A stretch of DNA of 64,000 bases from Colletotrichum lupini (lineage: Eukaryota > Ascomycota > Sordariomycetes > Glomerellales > Glomerellaceae), in contig NC_064673.1 of NCBI RefSeq assembly GCF_023278565.1, forward strand, positions 1,860,001 through 1,924,000, given 5' to 3'. The notes beneath the pieces are model-generated. The model ran no database searches. It had not been told where the DNA came from and saw only the letters and a list, made by a program, of their open reading frames with translations. Shown here in pieces: positions 1-9,325 of the stretch. The position numbers and the translations under genes were made by a program. Position 1 is the first letter of the stretch. Every line of letters starts with the position of its first letter.

Positions 1-573
1 GCTCTCATTCACGGGGATCTTAGTAAGTTGTATACTGCCCCGGTCAAGTCTGGTCTCGTCGTCAAGCCGATCCAGCTTACTGACATTCCTCTACCAGCTA
101 CGAACAATACCCTCTACGATACGACCACCAAGAAACTCACCTCCATCCTCGACTTCGACTTCGCCTTCGTCTCCCACCCCTGTCACGAATTCTTCACGTC
201 GCTAGGCGACGTCGGCGGCAACACGGGCGGCGGCACGGGGCGGGATCCAGATCTCAGCGGGTGTCTGCTCGGTAAAGCGATGTTGACGGGCGACTTTGAC
301 GGGATCAGGAGGAGTCTACCGCAAGAGGCGTTGGGACAGCTCACGACGGCTCGAGCGTGGGATGATGCGTTGAGGGAGAGGGATGCGGTGCGGCCTAGTG
401 AGATTAGGGGCATGGCTGCGCTGGATGGGTTGAGGAGGCTGGAGGCGCTGGCGTGTCCTTTTGCTTTGGAGCATCCTGTCATGTTGAGGCGGAAGACGAG
501 GGAGGAGATTGAGGGGATGAGGGCGGTTGCAGAGAGGGAGCTTGTTAGGTGTCTTGAGGGGTTTGGGTATTAG
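1..573 (+). CDS. APH-like phosphotransferase/kinase, 3' part only (2 exons visible)
   Basis: The 5' end lies outside the window. The visible frame opens with A-L-I-H-G-D-L, the Brenner-type HGD motif of the APH/choline-kinase-like fold. A GTAAGT donor at 23 and a CAG acceptor ending at 97, with a CTTACTGAC branch region, define a 75-bp intron. Its length is divisible by three, so the unspliced frame also stays open. Splicing joins HGDL to TTNN and so creates the family's H-G-D-x4-N catalytic pattern. About 20 residues later I-L-D-F-D-F-A supplies the metal-binding D-x-D. The spliced visible part encodes about 165 residues ending at 573. Such fungal proteins are often annotated as aminoglycoside phosphotransferase family, but the real substrate is unknown. 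Family assignment rests on motifs; the intron is inferred. Confidence 0.72.
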   Translation, partial: ALIHGDLSKLYTAPVKSGLVVKPIQLTDIPLPATNNTLYDTTTKKLTSILDFDFAFVSHPCHEFFTSLGDVGGNTGGGTGRDPDLSGCLLGKAMLTGDFDGIRRSLPQEALGQLTTARAWDDALRERDAVRPSEIRGMAALDGLRRLEALACPFALEHPVMLRRKTREEIEGMRAVAERELVRCLEGFGY

Positions 574-1296
574 TTGATCATCTGGAGGCTTAGTGTCTTT
601 GGAGATCAGGGAAGATGTAGATCTGATGAACCTGGCTCCCTTCCTCAGAGTTAAGTAACTAAGTTTGTGGCTCGCACGTTTCCTCGGGTATACCACAGCC
701 ATTTTCCTTAGACGCCTAGACTGGCAACCATGATACGGGAAACCCGTGATGAAGTCTTGCCATTGCCACTACTATGATATAATAGAACTGTTTTGGTGGT
801 TAAATCAATGGAAATATGAATCATTTGGGCATAACGTGGCTTTCTCGAAATATCCCAAAGGGTTCTGGATAGCAAGGACCGAACCCTGAAGTCTACCTAT
901 ATACGATCATCATGGCTTCGTGCCTGAGAGCCATTGCGCCCTCTCCCATCTGTGGTCCGCAACTTTTGAGGGTTAGAAACTTGCTCAACCTTGGATGACC
1001 GGGTTCTCCAGCATCGTGGAATCCTCAGCCCTGCGATTCTTTAGCTTTTCAAAGGCCATGGAACTGTATCTCCGGAAAGAACCTGTACGGGCTACGCCCA
1101 GTTCATGGAGTGTATAAGACTCCTCTTCTTCTCCGATGCCAGTCTTCATCCCTCCAAGGCCTCGCAGTAATCATCATACTCGTAGTTCATACATCATACT
1201 ACCCAGTCTTCCATTCACACCCTACTTCTCAAGGCCTTCGAAGTCAACAACCCAAGAAATCACCACCTATCAAGACAAGCAACCACCACCGCTACA
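574..1296. other. intergenic, with promoter region of the next gene
   Basis: No coding region is supported here. A TATA-like TATAAG at 1113-1118 and pyrimidine-rich stretches before the ATG at 1297 suggest the last ~200 bp are the promoter and 5' leader of the downstream gene. Nothing else was recognised. Confidence 0.5.
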
Positions 1297-2106
1297 ATGC
1301 AGCTCAAAGACCTCCTTCCTGCCGGATTACTCCTTAACAACCTCTTCGATAAGGTGGAGAAGGCTGAAGAGCACGCAGACGGCCGCATCACCACCACCAA
1401 CACCAAGCAGGTAGAACTCGGCGATGTTATGTTCTTCCACGACGACCTGGATGACCTCAAGCGTTTACTCGCCACTGCCGGCTCAGATTCAGTCACAATC
1501 AAGAAGCTTCCCAAGACGAATGTTATCATCGTCAAGCGGACTGCGAGTAGTGGTGATAGTGCCAATGACGCTGTTGACGTTGTGGCAACACCTACTATGT
1601 TATCCACCTCACCTACCGCCACCGCCTCTACTTCACAATCCTCGCCAGCCACGGTTTCCGAGGCATATGACTTCTCAAAAGAGCTGAGAATACCAGTCGA
1701 AATAGAGGCACCCAAGTCACCTACAACATCCTCCCCGGAAGACATGGAGACCTTACGCGAAGAGGAAGAAGCCGCCAAGTCGGAGCCCAGCGGCAACGGC
1801 GCCACCAGCGACTACGACGTCGACCCTGAAACCCAGCCCACCCAGATTTCACCCAGAGACACTAAATACAAGACTCCTGGCGTATTCCCCTGGAGGAACA
1901 GGCTCTGTCGCTGCGTTTCCATCGGCGCCATATTTGGGAACAAGGACGACCGTCCAGCCAAGTCCGACGAGCCGCTGCCGCCGTACGAGGAGGGCGTTTC
2001 CATCTTCAACTGGGGCAACGGCGTCTGCAAATGCGTTCCTATGGATGATGCCTTTGGCGACCATACTATGGCGGCGTTGGGTTTGGCAATTGAGACTATG
2101 GACTAG
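1297..2106 (+). CDS. hypothetical protein with two C-terminal CxC repeats and a PPxY motif
   Basis: Single-exon frame of 269 residues; family not recognised. The ATG at 1297 sits in a good context (CTACAATG). Residues 1-80 look folded, with acidic patches (HDDLDDLKRLL) and a hydrophobic run (NVIIVK). Residues 82-190 are low in complexity, rich in Ser, Thr, Ala and Glu, and probably disordered. The C-terminus holds two copies of a ~20-residue unit, at about 195-214 and 235-254, sharing F-x-W-x-N-x-(L/V)-C-(R/K)-C-V-x5-F-G. Between them EPLPPYEE contains a PPxY motif of the type bound by WW domains. No signal peptide or membrane segment is visible. Cys-x-Cys pairs could bind metal or be lipidated, but that is speculation. 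Base composition is ordinary, so the frame is probably a real gene. Confidence 0.7.
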   Translation: MQLKDLLPAGLLLNNLFDKVEKAEEHADGRITTTNTKQVELGDVMFFHDDLDDLKRLLATAGSDSVTIKKLPKTNVIIVKRTASSGDSANDAVDVVATPTMLSTSPTATASTSQSSPATVSEAYDFSKELRIPVEIEAPKSPTTSSPEDMETLREEEEAAKSEPSGNGATSDYDVDPETQPTQISPRDTKYKTPGVFPWRNRLCRCVSIGAIFGNKDDRPAKSDEPLPPYEEGVSIFNWGNGVCKCVPMDDAFGDHTMAALGLAIETMD

Positions 2107-3128
2107 AGGCTTTGAGCCTTGGGTTCTGAGTACTAGAGTTGCAGAGATTGTTGGATATGGTTGATACCCGTTGGAAGTGGCCGGGTTGGAGGAAGATGTG
2201 AGGAATCATCAGAGGTAGTGTGGAGTCGCGGGCAACTTTTCAAGCTTGTCGACATGGAGAGTAGAGTTGTAAAGCCTCTGCTTAACCTTCGTGGAAAGCC
2301 AGAATACACATACCATCCTCAGAGGTTAGCAACTGAAGGTACAACACACCATTTGCTGTCTTCTTCAGCTGTTATTGCAAAGTGACATGCCAACTCTGCG
2401 AACACGATTGAAGTCAATTATGAGGGACGATGTCGTCTCACTTCTCATTCCGTTCACGTAGACGAGCCCGAAGCTCATACGATGAATGCATGATCGAGAG
2501 CCCCAGCTAGCAAATTGCAAGCACTGCGTGAATTAGCCTGTGGAAGCTATCGACGTCGCTCGCTATCACAAGCGAGCGGGCCTGCATAACTTTCCATAAA
2601 AGCAGTGACCAGACATGGGAACGTTGCAGACCCCATCTACTTGCATGAGTCCGCTTTAGCTCGCCGACAACGGACGACCCATGCAGAATGCCCCTCTACC
2701 CCTCCAACCCCTCTGTAATAATGGACGTGGTGGGCGAGAGAAACAGGCTGTGAATCCAAGTGCCGGACCCATGACGGGTTCGCCCGGAGAAGGTTGGCCC
2801 AGAGAGTCTGTTTAGTGAATATGTTTCCTTTGACGACAGTCGAATGAGCCGCGGATCATGACAATGTTGTGCTACACGGTAACGTTCCAGTCAAGCATTC
2901 TTCCAGAAACGTCATAAACACACTAACGTCTATATACATTCATCGCATCCAACATATCGTCGTCAGGGTCAAGCATTCTCTATGATACAAGGTAGATGGG
3001 GTTTGAAATGGGGCACGACGGCCCCAGATAACCCCCCACCAGCCGTCTCTAGACAAACGCGTCAGACCGTCGAGTCGTGGTATCCCGGACCTGCGTTTTG
3101 GTTCATTGGTGGTATCATGTGAGAGAGA
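2107..3128. other. intergenic between convergent genes
   Basis: About 1 kb of normal-composition DNA between the 3' ends of the 269-residue gene (plus) and the P450 gene (minus). Open frames here are short and lack coding character. It presumably holds both 3' UTRs. No repeat or RNA gene was seen. Confidence 0.5.
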
Positions 3129-5202
3129 TTACGCTTGTTGTCCCTTGATCTGGACCTTCACCTTCATGCCATCGACAGGCTTAGCGGTAACCAAGTGAGT
3201 CTGTAGAGGGGGGATATCAGTACAAGTAGCTCGTCTCAATGGCAAGGGCAGTGGGGTTCTACTCACAGAGAACATGACAGACTTCGTCTTGTAGAAACCC
3301 TTCTCGTCAAGCTGGGGCTGTCCCTTCTCATCCAGGTCCAGCTCGCCCTGCCCGACCTTGACAAACTCAAAGTATCTCGCGATGCAGGCCAGAATGATGC
3401 GCACTTCCAAGTTGGCGAGCTCGGATCCGGTGCACCGACGAGGTCCTCTCTCGTAGGGTCTGAAGCAGCTGTCCGGGATCTTGGCGCCCTCCTCGCCGAG
3501 CCAGCGCTCGGGCATGAAGTCGTCCTTGGTCTCGCCAAAGATCTTGGGGTGGCGTTGGATGATGTAGGCTCTGGGGGTCACGCAGAGGTCGTCGACGACC
3601 AGCTTTTGTCCGTCGGGGAGGGTCAGGGTCGTTCCGGATCCTTGGGGCGCGACGCGGGCTGTTGTTCCGGGAGGGTGCAGGCGCAGGGCTTCCTTGATGA
3701 CTGCGTCGGTGTCTGCGCGGCCGTTAGCTAGCTGTTCCGAGGGTAGAGATGATGTGGAGAGATCTTGAACTTACAAGGCAGGCGGGCCAGAAGCTTTCCA
3801 GCTTCGGGGCCCTTGAGTTGCTCAATGACAGACTTGGGGCTCTGATCCGGGCCAAAGACCTCGTCGAGCTCATCCTTCAGATCCTTGGCAGATTGAGGCC
3901 GTCTGTGAAGCTCGTAGAAGCACCATTGCAGGAGAATACTCGTCGTGTCGTGGCCGGCAAAGAGGAAACCGCGGAGAGTGTCGCTGGTCTGTTGGAGGAT
4001 CTCGGGGGTCAGAACGTCAATGCCTTGTAAACTGAGGGTGGCGACACTGCGGGATGTGGTGTCGGCACCGGCCAGGAGCTCCTTGTGCTGCTTCTTGATC
4101 TCTTCCTTGAGGATGCCGTCGAGCTTCTTGTCCAGGCGTCTGATGGTGCGTTCGTTCTCGGTGAAGTATTCGCGCATCCAGTTCTTGCCGGGGATACGCT
4201 TGTTGAAAGCTTGCGATAGGGCGCGATATGTAAGTAACACCTCGCTTTGCTTGCCCTCGATTTGAGCGTTCAGATCCATATCAAAAGTGACAATGCCTGG
4301 CATTAACAATGAGTACACTCCAAATTCCGTAGGTGTCTTTTCAAACTCACCGATAACATCGAAGGCCAGGTTTGTGGTGTACTCGTCGATAGTAAACTCT
4401 TCGCCAGTAGCAGCCTTCTGCTCCATAAGCTCGATAAAGGTCTCCGACTTATCCAAGATGACCTTCACTAGACCGAGAAGATGCGATGGGGCAAAGCCGG
4501 GAAGAATTCTCTTTCGCAGTCCCTTCCATTCCTCACCCTAAAGTGCAAGCGTCTTGTCAGTCTCACGATCCTACCTAACTACAGCAGCACCATGCGATGG
4601 ACTTACATCCGTCGTTACGAGAGATCGTGCGCCGACCAGAGGGGCCAGATGTTGGATGGCGGGGTGCTTCGGCACGCTAGTACTGTACTGCTTCGAGGGC
4701 TTGGTGACCTGTTCGGCAACCTCGTTGTCGAGGATGAAAAGAATAAGGAACTTTTCGATCGGTCGCCAGTCCACCAGCAAAACGGGAGGGAATCCAAGCT
4801 TCTCGGCCTGTTCGTAGAGAATCTCATCTACATAGTCGCAAAGCATTAGCACGCCGTACGATTTGTGTCTCGTTTCCCGAAAAGCCGCAACGTGATGCAA
4901 TTGCAACGCCGCCAGGACCTCCCCGTTACTGATTTCCGAGATTGAAACGTACCAAAAGCCCTTCTAGGATCACCCAGACCGGCGGACTTCTCAATCCACG
5001 GCCAATGACCCCTCACTGGGTCGGCCTCTTCAGGCTGCGGGAAGTGAGAGTACTGCTTGATGTCGATACCCGGTGTGGTTTTCGTCCGTCTGAAGTAGTA
5101 TACCACGGCAACGGGGATCGCGGCCAACACGAGAAGCTTCCATTGAAGGAAGACACTGAGCTTCTCAAAATTCTGCGACGTGACAAAGCTGAGGAGAGCC
5201 AT
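3129..5202 (-). CDS. cytochrome P450 monooxygenase, 6 exons, about 565 residues
   Basis: Minus-strand exons 5202-4953, 4827-4607, 4537-4351, 4296-3775, 3712-3267 and 3200-3129 sum to 1698 nt and stay in frame throughout. Introns are 54-125 bp with GT-AG ends and branch sites such as CTGAC and CTAAT. Residues ~19-37 form the N-terminal ER membrane anchor. The I-helix oxygen-binding motif AGHDTT is at ~333-338, the K-helix E-x-x-R (EALR) at ~401-404, the PERW segment at ~461-464 and the heme thiolate Cys at ~487 in Y-E-R-G-P-R-R-C-T-G. The first residue of the heme motif is Tyr instead of the usual Phe. Overall layout resembles the CYP4-like fungal group that includes CYP59-type enzymes, but substrate and subfamily cannot be assigned. 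No other pathway genes are adjacent. Introns 3 and 6 keep the frame open, so they could be missed by simple ORF calling. Confidence 0.88.
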
Positions 5203-5536
5203 CTTTGCGATCGCGCGGGGGTTGAGGGGTGAAACCGCCTCAACTAGCCTCTAGATCGTGAGAAGGAACACCGAAGCGTAGTTTTCCAAACAGAAAGTAA
5301 ATAAAACCACCCAGACTATTCAGACTTTCGCTCGCGCGAAGATGTGCGCCATTTTCACGAGGGCTGGGAACGGCCGGTATATATTGCTGACCACCCTTGT
5401 AAACCTATTTTTTTTCTTGCTTGTACGGAGTATGGTAGGCCATCAGTACACCATGACGGAATGTCGCAATGGGGATCCGCAGATCCTCCCTCTTCAGCAA
5501 ATCTTCAGCACTCAAGACGGCCCGCGAGACTACATG
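5203..5536. other. P450 upstream region
   Basis: About 330 bp between the P450 start codon and the DNA transposon. It should contain the P450 promoter. Open frames on the plus strand run into the transposon inverted repeat and are not credible genes. Confidence 0.45.
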
Positions 5537-5538
5537 TA

Positions 5539-5583
5539 AGTCAAAGCACCCACTTTTGGGCACCCCCCCCTTTTGGGCACCCC
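5539..5583 (+). repeat. left terminal inverted repeat of the Fot/pogo-like element
   Basis: Identical over 45 bp to the reverse complement of 7576-7620. It contains a direct duplication of CTTTTGGGCACCCC, and the TA target duplication lies immediately outside. It escaped RIP while the interior did not. Confidence 0.95.
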
Positions 5584-6694
5584 CAAAAATCCCTCCCAGC
5601 CACTATATTAAAACCCTACCTATTATTTCAATTCAACATAACAATTACAAAAATCGTCTAAATATATTCCTTTTTAGCATACTTACTAATTAATAGGTAA
5701 TAGTATCGTATATTAAAAATAAGCTCTAATAAGTACTTAATACTATTAGAAACGGTCTCTCTATTAAAAGGGCCTCGATTAAGTTCGGGGTTCCTAGGAT
5801 AATACTTTAGGGTCGAAAGAGAGGCTATTAGATAAGGGCGAGGGCATTCGCAGAGCTTTAGAGGTTTCTTCTATAGTAAGAAGACTAGCTAGCCTAGTAG
5901 ATTCGTATATAGTATTACTTAGGTATTATACTAACTTATAAATAGGTTAAGGAATTCGCTAAGTAAGTTCTAAGGTCCTAGGGGGATAATAAACCACTTA
6001 GTAAGAGATAAATTAACGCTTTTATTAAAAGGAATTTATTAATAAGGGTCTAGAGAAGTTATTTAATCGATTCGCGCCGTATTAATAGAGCTATTATTAA
6101 TATAATTAAATAATAGTTTAGATTACTTAATATACTAGAGATTAGCGGTATTAAATAGGCTAATAAGTATAATATAAATAAAACTAGTATAATAGAGGGT
6201 AAGAGAGCTAATAGGCTAGTCTTAGGTATAATAAAGGCTATAGTAGTACGAAAAAAAGAGCCTAGTTCGCGTACCTAGGTAACGATTATTGAGTATATCT
6301 CTATTAATAATAGAGCTATTAAACCACTAGTTATTTATAAAAGAAAGTCGGTTTAATAGTAGTAGTTCCCTCTTTAACTTACCGCTTATAATAGTTAGAA
6401 GTTTATAGTAATAGATAATAGCTAGACGACCGACGAGACTACCCTTTACTAGCTAAAGGAAGTATTCTTACTATAGACTAAGACCCCCCCTATTAGGGGG
6501 CTTAGTAAGCTAAACTAGCCTCGACTATTAGTACTAAATAAGTATAGGAGTTATATAACGACAGAATTTATATAGGAGTACTATAGAAATAACGTTTACT
6601 TATTATTCTTACTACTACACGCTTCCTATATCCTCTAGCTATTAGATATAGCTATCTTTAGGCCTATTAAGTCTATATATAAAAAGGAGCTTAG

Positions 6695-6884
6695 TGTAAG
6701 AGATTAGGCTATGAGCACTTAACCAGCGAGGCTATAATGTAGGTATGGGTGTATTGTAAGACTAAAGCTTGCAGAGTCCTTCGTAAGGGCTCTGCTTCCT
6801 AGAAAGTTCTTTCGTAATGAGATCCGTGCACCGGTCGCTGAGTCATCGGCGTCCTGTCGCCGGCCGCATCCCGAATCCATTACA
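6695..6884 (-). repeat. solo LTR of the inner Ty3/gypsy family, not RIP-mutated
   Basis: A 190-bp segment starting TGTAAGAGATTAGG and ending CCGAATCCATTACA, flanked by CTTAG duplications at 6690-6694 and 6885-6889. Its reverse complement aligns without length change with the two 190-bp LTRs of the gypsy element at 11779-19874; nearly all differences are G-to-A or C-to-T. Unlike the surrounding transposon it keeps CpA and TpG and is GC-rich. It contains a small hairpin (GCAGAG ... CTCTGC). It is interpreted as the product of LTR-LTR recombination after insertion of a full element. Confidence 0.92.
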
Positions 6885-7575
6885 CTTAGTAAGGAGGATA
6901 TAGTAAATAATTCTACTATTATTAGAAAGCGGTACTTCTTAAGCTATTACTAGCTTGCTCGTTTAGCTAGTCTAACGTCGTTAAATATACGAAGTAAGTA
7001 GAAAGTAACTAGACTATAGCTACTTAATATAGCTAAGCCACTTCTTAACCTAATAGTCCTACTTATATAAGTTATACTATCTAAAAGGGGCATAGAAGCT
7101 AGGTAGATAACTAGTAATACTAATAAACTACTTAACTAAGTATTAGCGACCTCTATTATTAACTAGTTAACTCCTAAGAAGGCTAGCGAGCTCTGCGATT
7201 ACTTAAAACTATTTATAGAGCTTAGTTTAAATAATAGTACTCGACGATTACTATTCTAAAAAATAAAAAAAGCTTTTAGGGAGTAGGCCTACTAATTAGC
7301 TATATCTTAGTACTAAGTTCGAGTTCTTAAGGCCAGGATTAAGCGTATAAGGCCTAGGAAAAAAAAGACTATATATCTAGACCTAAATACTAGGTTCGCG
7401 GATATTTAGAACGTATAAAAAGCTTAGGAGGACTTTAGTAACCGTCTAGTTAGTCCTAATTAACTCGTAGGGGTCGAATTACCTAGGGAGAATTTTAATT
7501 ATATTATTATAGTAGTGGAAAGTAGTTAATTAATTAATTGTGGTTGGTGTTAATGTTTGGATGCCATGTTTTGTT

Positions 7576-7620
7576 GGGGTGCCCAAAAGGGGGGGGTGCC
7601 CAAAAGTGGGTGCTTTGACT
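7576..7620 (-). repeat. right terminal inverted repeat of the Fot/pogo-like element
   Basis: Reverse complement of 5539-5583 over 45 bp. The TA duplication follows at 7621-7622. Confidence 0.95.
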
Positions 7621-7622
7621 TA

Positions 7623-9049
7623 CTGCGTAGTGTGGCATCCGGAGGACGGGGTGGATTGGATGGGTGCGCGGAACAGCCCATCACCGTCCACTGGGGGAAG
7701 GTCGAGCTATTTCATGCTGCCCGCCCCTAGCTAATTACGGTTAATTGAGCGTAATGCCAAGACTGAAAACTCTTCGTACATGATGCACCTCCTCGAATCA
7801 GATCCAGTTTATCTAATCTGATGCATCTTATCTGATCCGATGGTGGGGGAGCCGACACTACCTCCGAGGCTATCTCGTTTTTGTGAAAGGTGTTGTCACT
7901 CTGTGTATGTAGCTAACAAAGGCACCCAGCGGAATCCCGTATCCCACCGGGTAGCAAGTGGGTGACAGCCTGGATGGGGTCAAGACAGTGAGGAGTAATA
8001 TCTAGCCAGGGATCATCTCAGTTTCTTGCCAATCAACGTTTTTGTCTCTCCGTATTCTTGGAGAAAAACTGGAGATCTTTGGTCTTTTGCGTGATTCAAT
8101 CCACTTTGTTTCCCCCAAGGGATATTTGCCCGTGAAGTGGGCGAAACTGAGTGTTCATAAGCTTGGACTCTCTTCCATTGTTCTGAACCAGCGACAAGAA
8201 CTCGATTTGCAAGCATGATAGAGGTGAGTGGCCCTCGTTGCGAAACAAGACGGCAAACCCGCAGAACGGTGCTCCAACATCATATCTTGTGAGTTGCAGG
8301 ACCAGGTCGAGTAAGTGGTGAACGAGAAGCTCACGAGAAGGCATTAGACGCAGTGGGCGCCCACGCCAGTGACTGGATGGTGGGGTAATTAGATGGGCAG
8401 TGGCCAAAGTCACTGCCGCCCATGTTCGTCACAATTAACCTCTCCCTTGTTGACACACTGTGCCGCAACTTTGGCCGAGGCCGAACCGCGACTTCGCCGT
8501 CTGCCTGCGCCATGTGTGCCGGCTTGCCGGACGATAAGCCCTAGTCGAATGAGCCCGACCAAGATGGGCAAAGCAGATCAGCGTTCGTCCCGCTAGCTTG
8601 GCAAGGCTTAGCACTGTAGGCTTGCAGCTAAAGCTGAAAGTGTCCTGAAACCATTCCCGAATAGTAGCATTTCTCGAGGTTATCCAGCTTCCCGGCCTTG
8701 AGCTCGAGAATACAACCTTTTACAGCTAGTCTTGACAGCTCCTAGACCGTTGACTCTTGCATCATGATCCAATCAACTCTGAGAATTAACAATAGCAAGT
8801 CAAGTTGTCACCTTGGACATCAAATCTGACGTCAAATTGAAGGAGAGATCTTCCTCGAAAGTGCCGAAACCATTTGGAAGACAGCATCCTTTTTTAACCA
8901 TGAGCTCAATGAGAAAGTTGTATAAATTCGACATACCTCCATTGACTATCATGTAGTCATTCTCACAGTATCACCTTCTGCAGTAGTACACAAGCAACTA
9001 TTTCGCCACACCTCTCTTACCTACGCTTCCTCACCTTTGATTACTCAAC
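7623..9049. other. unmutated intergenic region with the Rds1-like gene promoter
   Basis: Normal-composition DNA of about 1.4 kb. Short open frames around 8013-8596 have no recognisable features. A TATAAA at 8921-8926, 124 bp before the ATG at 9050, and the C/T-rich leader after it mark the probable promoter of the interrupted Rds1-like gene. Confidence 0.5.
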
Positions 9050-9116
9050 ATGCGAACATCTATCTACTCAATGCTACTTGGCTCATGCCTAGCAATACTA
9101 CTTTTGTCTACCGTAG
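9050..9116 (+). pseudogene. Rds1/ferritin-like gene, 5' fragment (signal peptide), interrupted
   Basis: ATG at 9050 opens a frame MRTSIYSMLLGSCLAILLLS, a clear secretion signal (short basic n-region, long hydrophobic core). After 22 codons plus one base it stops at the CGTAG target duplication where the gypsy element begins (9117). The frame resumes exactly after the second CGTAG copy at 24558-24562. The 5' fragment keeps its own promoter but can now only lead into the LTR. Confidence 0.85.
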
Positions 9117-9325
9117 TATTAATAAGTATATAATATAAAAAAGAAGCTCATAGAGGCTAATTACTATTAAGGTCTAAAAAATAAATTATTAAAATCTACC
9201 CTTCTTTTAAAGTATATTACTAACGCTCTATATATACCTAAGCTACTCCTTTATTACTTAGTCCCCCTCTTTATACTCCCTAAGCTATTTTTGAATTAAC
9301 GAGGCTTAATTAGTAAAGCTTAATA
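9117..9325 (-). repeat. 3' LTR of the outer gypsy element
   Basis: 209 bp, directly after the CGTAG duplication. Same sequence as 24350-24557 apart from transitions. Its lower end (TATTAATAAG) corresponds to the LTR end, since the element lies on the minus strand. Confidence 0.9.

Larger units (their letters stand above)
5539..7620 (+). mobile_element. Fot1/pogo-like DNA transposon (Tc1/mariner superfamily), RIP-mutated
   Basis: A 2082-bp element with perfect 45-bp terminal inverted repeats (5539-5583 and 7576-7620), flanked by TA at 5537-5538 and 7621-7622. The ends begin AGTCAAAGCACCCA, which from memory resembles Fot1-family ends; TA target use and ~2.1-kb length also fit. Each repeat contains two tandem copies of a CTTTTGGGCACCCC motif, plausibly transposase binding sites. 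The interior is AT-rich, lacks CpA/TpG and has no long frame. A degraded plus-strand stretch at about 7170-7440 still reads like the C-terminal end of a fungal pogo transposase (LTPKKASEL ... RPRKKK ... NTRFADI, with stops). A solo LTR is inserted at 6695-6884. The copy cannot make its own transposase. Confidence 0.88.

Noticed and set aside
28..573. A complete 181-residue gene starting at TTG 28
   Set aside because: Codons upstream of 28 encode the HGDL motif, and a splice donor lies at 23. This is the middle of a gene, not its start.
5342..5693. Small plus-strand proteins of 65-105 residues
   Set aside because: They run through the transposon inverted repeat and the homopolymer tracts; no conserved feature.
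7540..7734. 64-residue frame across the right transposon end
   Set aside because: It is created by the inverted repeat joined to flanking DNA.
8013..8596. Several overlapping frames of 60-105 residues
   Set aside because: Both strands are open to a similar extent, with no signal peptide, domain or splice-supported extension.
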